35,407 nt of DNA from positions 1 through 35,407 of the forward strand of contig CAYUKK010000080.1 of assembly GCA_964445305.1 (NCBI GenBank). Reading direction: 5' to 3'. A program made the translations under genes and the position numbers. Shown piece after piece: positions 32,423-35,407 of this stretch (within the stretch, counting starts at the first letter, position 1; each line of letters begins with the position of its first letter). The DNA is from CAYUKK01 sp964445305. GTDB taxonomy: Bacteria; Acidobacteriota; Aminicenantia; Aminicenantales; UBA8522. The notes beneath the pieces were generated by a model. That model was given only the letters and a program-made list of their open reading frames with translations. It was not told where the DNA came from and ran no database searches.

Positions 32423-33721
32423 TCAGTTAGCCGGCCCGACAACGATGAGAAGGGCTCTCTCCAGGTCCAAGGTTGCCCGGAAATAGGCATTGACCTCCTC
32501 CAAGGTGAGGGAGTCGACAAGACATGGGAACTTAGCCATATAATCGAACCCAAGGCCGAGCATCTCGAAGGAACCAAGGGTGGCCATTCTTTGGTCCTTG
32601 AGCTCGTTATCCCGGAGAAAATTGGTCTTGGTCGCCGCCTTGGACGCCTCGAACTCCTCCATGCTCATACCTTCCTTGTTCACCCTGTTCAATACTTCTC
32701 GAAGGGAGTAGATGGCTTGGTCTTTCTTTGTCCCGTCCGTTTCGAGATAGGCCTCCAAGATTCCTCCTTTCTGCATCTGCGTTACCCGACAATTCACGTT
32801 GTAGGCCAGCTTCGCCTCGGAGCGGAGAGGCCAGAGTTTCGACCCTGAACCCTTGCCCAGAAAATTGCCGATGAGCTCGTTCATGGCATAGCGCCGGGGT
32901 TCGATTTCAGCCAGCCCAAAAGCCAGGCAAACGAGGTGCTGTTTCGTTTCTTTCGGGATGTAAAGCTCTTTTTTTTCAGGATAACGCAGAGCTACTGGAG
33001 CGGGAGGCATCGGCTTTCCGGAGGGGAGGGAGCCGAAAGCCTTCTCGATCACGCCCATGAGGGTTTCCTTTTTTTGGTCTGAGCTGACAGAAATGACCAC
33101 GTTGGAGGCAGTGAAAGATTTTCTGTAGAAATCGGCGACATCACTGTTCCGGATCTCAGCCAGCGATTTCTCATCTCCGTAGGAGGACCATCCATAGCCG
33201 ACTTCCCCAAAGTAAGACGCGAGTGCTGCCAGATGACCGATGACGAGCGAGTCATCGCTTTCGACCTTGGCCTGATGGGCCATGTATTTTTTAATCGAAT
33301 CGACCCTCATTCCGGAGAAAAGGGGAGAGGCGATAACTCTGGCCAGGATCCTCAGCGTCGCTTCCAGGCCCTCAGTCAGGCATTCGATGTTAATGAGGGA
33401 ATAGTCTCCCCGGGAACTTACGGAGAAGCTGGAGGCAAGCCTCAGGAGCTCCTGGGCTTTGCTTGAATCCGGGATTTCAACAGCCAGCCGAGTGGTTAAA
33501 AAGGAAAGGCCTTTTTTTCCTTCGGGCTCAGCGCTCTTTCCGCCTCGGATGAGAAGCTGGAGGAAGGTCGTAGGGGAGGAATCATTGTGCTCATAGATGA
33601 CGACCAGGCCGTTGGATAGACTGTCCTTCTCAGCCGAAAAAAGAAGGGAAATAGGCGTGATAGTCAAAATTCTGGCGCTGAGCCAGGCGAGGAGGAAGAC
33701 CGACCGGAAAGATGTTCTCAT
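32423..33721 (-). CDS. M16-family peptidase homologue lacking the zinc motif (non-catalytic subunit)
   Basis: A 432-residue protein with an N-terminal signal-like segment (about 7-29). It has the M16 fold: LSNGLVVIYEHNDSSPTTFLQLLIRGG at the start of the domain, split here as LSNGLVVIYE then the beta strand. Where active members have HxxEH it reads GLSFLTTR, so both zinc-binding histidines and the catalytic glutamate are replaced (F74, T77, R78). The C-terminal half keeps an arginine and tyrosine in LRSEAKLAYNV, the R/Y pair used by non-catalytic partners to hold substrate. Its ATG overlaps the stop of the catalytic gene by 3 bp. The two probably form an M16B heterodimer. Confidence 0.88.
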   Translation of the reverse strand: MRTSFRSVFLLAWLSARILTITPISLLFSAEKDSLSNGLVVIYEHNDSSPTTFLQLLIRGGKSAEPEGKKGLSFLTTRLAVEIPDSSKAQELLRLASSFSVSSRGDYSLINIECLTEGLEATLRILARVIASPLFSGMRVDSIKKYMAHQAKVESDDSLVIGHLAALASYFGEVGYGWSSYGDEKSLAEIRNSDVADFYRKSFTASNVVISVSSDQKKETLMGVIEKAFGSLPSGKPMPPAPVALRYPEKKELYIPKETKQHLVCLAFGLAEIEPRRYAMNELIGNFLGKGSGSKLWPLRSEAKLAYNVNCRVTQMQKGGILEAYLETDGTKKDQAIYSLREVLNRVNKEGMSMEEFEASKAATKTNFLRDNELKDQRMATLGSFEMLGLGFDYMAKFPCLVDSLTLEEVNAYFRATLDLERALLIVVGPAN

Positions 33722-35115
33722 CCTCTGCTCTTTGCGCCGCCTTTTTTTGGGACGACCGAAACGGCCACATATTCACTCCGGCTGAGGTAGGAAGCGGCCA
33801 CCTTCCTCAAGTCCGAGGCGGTGACTTTTTCTATGTTTTCAAGATAGACGAGCGGCGATTCCGAATAACTCAATAAGGAGTGCTGGGCGAGCGAACGGGC
33901 AAGAGAAAGCCCGCTTTCCATGGCTCGATAGGCGGTGTAGCGGATTTTGTTTTTCGCTCCACCCAGAAAATCAAAGGCCTGGAACTGAGCTTCGCCGATG
34001 AAATCGTCGGGTGAATAATTTTCGTTACGTGCTTTACGCAAGAAACTGAGCGTCTCGCGCTTGGCCGCGACCACATCCTGGGGATTCAGAGTCAGATAGG
34101 TGAGCGAGATGCCGCCGTACTTGTGGGCATGGTAACTCATATAAATGGTCTCAGCCAGCCTTCGGCGGCCGCGCAGGGCAAAGCTCAGCATCGGGCTGAT
34201 GCCCCGGCCGAGCACTTCAGTTAAAAGGTCAAAAGCATACTGGTCGGGATGGTTATAATCGGGAGCAAGAAACCCAATGACAATGTAGGCTTTGTTCACG
34301 TCGAGCTCGACCTCCAACTCGACGGCTTTTCGAAGCGGTGGAGCGACCTTGACCGGGGTTGGCTCTGGGGCTGAAAAGGGAGTTGCCGCCACTTCCCCAA
34401 AAACGCTCCGGACTTCCTTTTCAAGCACCCCGATATCAAAATCCCCTACGACAGCCAGAGCACAATTCGAGGGAACGAAAAAGCGCTTGTAGAAATCCTC
34501 GACGGTCCCGACCTTCAGGCTGCTGATGACTTCTTTCCTCCCTTCAACTGGATTTCCGTAAGGATGGCCGGCAAAAAGATGCTGGTAGGTCAAGGAAGTG
34601 GCGTAGCGGAAAGGGTCGTCTTCGAGCTCTCGGAGCTCTTCATAGATGACCTCTTTCTCTTCCTCCAGGCCAGCTTCCGTCAGCTTCAATTCAAAGAGGA
34701 TTTCTTTCTGGTTGCGCAGAGCGAAGAAAGCGTGCTCGGCCGGGACGACAATCTCAAAGAGAGCCAGATCCGGGCCAGTATGGGCGTTGAAATAGGCGCC
34801 GTGTTGCCTAACCTGGCGACTGATTTCGCTCCCCGAGCGTTGGTCCGTACCCCGAAAGAGAATATAATGCTCGAGGAGGTGAACAAGACCACTCGTCTCG
34901 GCCACTTCGTCCTTTGCTCCGAGGTTAACCGCCGCGACAACGTTGATGAGCGGGATATCGTGTTTCTCCAGGAGAAAAACCCGAAGACCATTCTCTAAGG
35001 TAAAAGGCCTTGATTTTGCAACTTCTAATGCTAAGAGCCGCGAACAACCATGATTCAAAAAGAGGAAGAGAAAGGGGGAAAGCGCCAGCCTGGATAACAT
35101 CCGCCCTGTTTTCAT
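33718..35115 (-). CDS. M16-family zinc metallopeptidase (catalytic subunit)
   Basis: A 465-residue protein from the ATG at 35115; a TTG at 35151 would add 12 residues before the signal sequence and has no ribosome-binding site. Residues 7-29 are a signal or lipoprotein-like segment (C24, but the preceding NHG is a poor lipobox). The zinc motif HLLEH is at 79-83 (SGLVHLLEHYILFRG), and the distal glutamate is E159 or E160 in EVIYEELRELEDDP. The C-terminal half carries LRGRRRLAETIY. It should cleave peptides outside the cytoplasm together with the non-catalytic partner encoded immediately downstream. Confidence 0.9.
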   Translation of the reverse strand: MKTGRMLSRLALSPFLFLFLNHGCSRLLALEVAKSRPFTLENGLRVFLLEKHDIPLINVVAAVNLGAKDEVAETSGLVHLLEHYILFRGTDQRSGSEISRQVRQHGAYFNAHTGPDLALFEIVVPAEHAFFALRNQKEILFELKLTEAGLEEEKEVIYEELRELEDDPFRYATSLTYQHLFAGHPYGNPVEGRKEVISSLKVGTVEDFYKRFFVPSNCALAVVGDFDIGVLEKEVRSVFGEVAATPFSAPEPTPVKVAPPLRKAVELEVELDVNKAYIVIGFLAPDYNHPDQYAFDLLTEVLGRGISPMLSFALRGRRRLAETIYMSYHAHKYGGISLTYLTLNPQDVVAAKRETLSFLRKARNENYSPDDFIGEAQFQAFDFLGGAKNKIRYTAYRAMESGLSLARSLAQHSLLSYSESPLVYLENIEKVTASDLRKVAASYLSRSEYVAVSVVPKKGGAKSRG

Positions 35116-35230
35116 CGCCTCTATGTTACCCCAATCGGGCGTAACGGGCAAACGGGAGTTCCAACTCAGATTGTCATTGCCGCGCTTCCATTTTTTCAGT
35201 CGCCCCGAGGTGGCGATTGACCCCCGTCTG

Positions 35231-35239
35231 TGCTAAAAT
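35231..35239 (+). promoter_or_regulatory. Possible extended -10 promoter for the response regulator gene
   Basis: TGCTAAAAT is an extended -10 (TGn plus TAAAAT). No good -35 is found at 16-18 nt; TTGACC at 35217 is too close. Transcription would begin near 35246, twelve bases before the ATG. Weak call. Confidence 0.3.
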
Positions 35240-35257
35240 CTAAGCCGAGAGGCACCG

Positions 35258-35407
35258 ATGAGAAGCCAGATGAAAGCAAAAATTTTGGTCGTCGACGATG
35301 AGGAGAACATTCGAAAATCCCTGAAAATGATTCTGGAGTACGAAGGCTACCAGTTCCTCGAAGCGGCCGATGGGGAAGAAGCCCTGGAGTGTATCGATGA
35401 TACCGTT
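35258..35407 (+). CDS. Response regulator, receiver domain, partial (right edge)
   Basis: Fifty codons, open at the right edge. It reads MRSQMKAKILVVDDEENIRK, then SLKMILEYEGYQFLEAADGEEAL. The acidic pocket D13/D14 is present; the phosphorylated aspartate would lie just beyond the window. The LVVDDEENIR and LEYEGY pattern is common in NtrC-type regulators, which activate sigma-54 promoters, but the output domain is not visible. GAGAGG lies 5 nt before the ATG. Transcribed away from the M16 pair. Confidence 0.85.
   Translation, partial: MRSQMKAKILVVDDEENIRKSLKMILEYEGYQFLEAADGEEALECIDDTV

Noticed and set aside
35217..35239. TTGACC with TAAAAT as a standard sigma-70 promoter for the response regulator
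   Set aside because: The spacer is only 11 nt, too short; only the extended -10 is kept as a weak call.

Overview
The window is about 35.4 kb of bacterial chromosome, densely coded, with no prophage, insertion sequence or CRISPR array visible. Diderm cell architecture is indicated by a TonB-dependent receptor with an N-terminal carboxypeptidase-regulatory-like domain, two RND pumps, lipoproteins and secreted M16 peptidases. Together with a zinc-ribbon Ser/Thr kinase and a four-subunit 2-oxoacid:ferredoxin oxidoreductase, this suggests an anaerobic, fermentative, amino-acid-using member of the Acidobacteriota or Candidatus Aminicenantes neighbourhood. That placement is an inference from gene content; no rRNA is present to test it.

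Layout. 1-4183 (minus): a TonB-dependent receptor followed by a Ser/Thr kinase that runs off the left edge; the receptor has a consensus sigma-70 promoter and a leader of about 225 nt. 4526-15767 (plus): apt, a GH3 beta-N-acetylhexosaminidase lipoprotein, an RND efflux set (one adaptor, two different permeases, no outer-membrane factor) and a D-cysteine desulfhydrase/ACC-deaminase-like PLP enzyme. 15816-16320: a threonine dehydratase remnant with its start, middle and end missing. 16329-19440 (minus): thrC-hflK-hflC. 19712-22957 (plus): tadA, tRNA-Ser(CGA), homoserine dehydrogenase, tRNA-Ser(GGA), ornithine aminotransferase. 23179-24408: a tryptophan-rich lipoprotein behind a textbook sigma-54 promoter, overlapping tail to tail with an EamA transporter (minus). 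25220-25760: a 541-bp gap holding a long inverted-repeat element and the dnaX promoter. 25761-31381 (plus): dnaX-ebfC-recR-porGDAB. 31544-32407: a secreted SH3-like protein. 32423-35115 (minus): a catalytic plus non-catalytic M16 peptidase pair. 35258 to the right edge: the start of a response regulator.

How the genes fit together. hom and thrC catalyse steps of threonine synthesis, and the broken threonine dehydratase beside them suggests that a threonine-to-oxobutyrate route was lost here. Ornithine aminotransferase and the D-cysteine desulfhydrase-like enzyme handle amino acids, and the ferredoxin oxidoreductase would oxidise a 2-oxoacid (pyruvate or a related acid) to the acyl-CoA. The receptor, pumps, lipoproteins and peptidases form an envelope set.

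The items most worth a second look are the roughly 230-nt inverted-repeat element upstream of dnaX, the sigma-54 promoter of the tryptophan-rich lipoprotein, the structured leader of the TonB-dependent receptor, and the multiply deleted threonine dehydratase.
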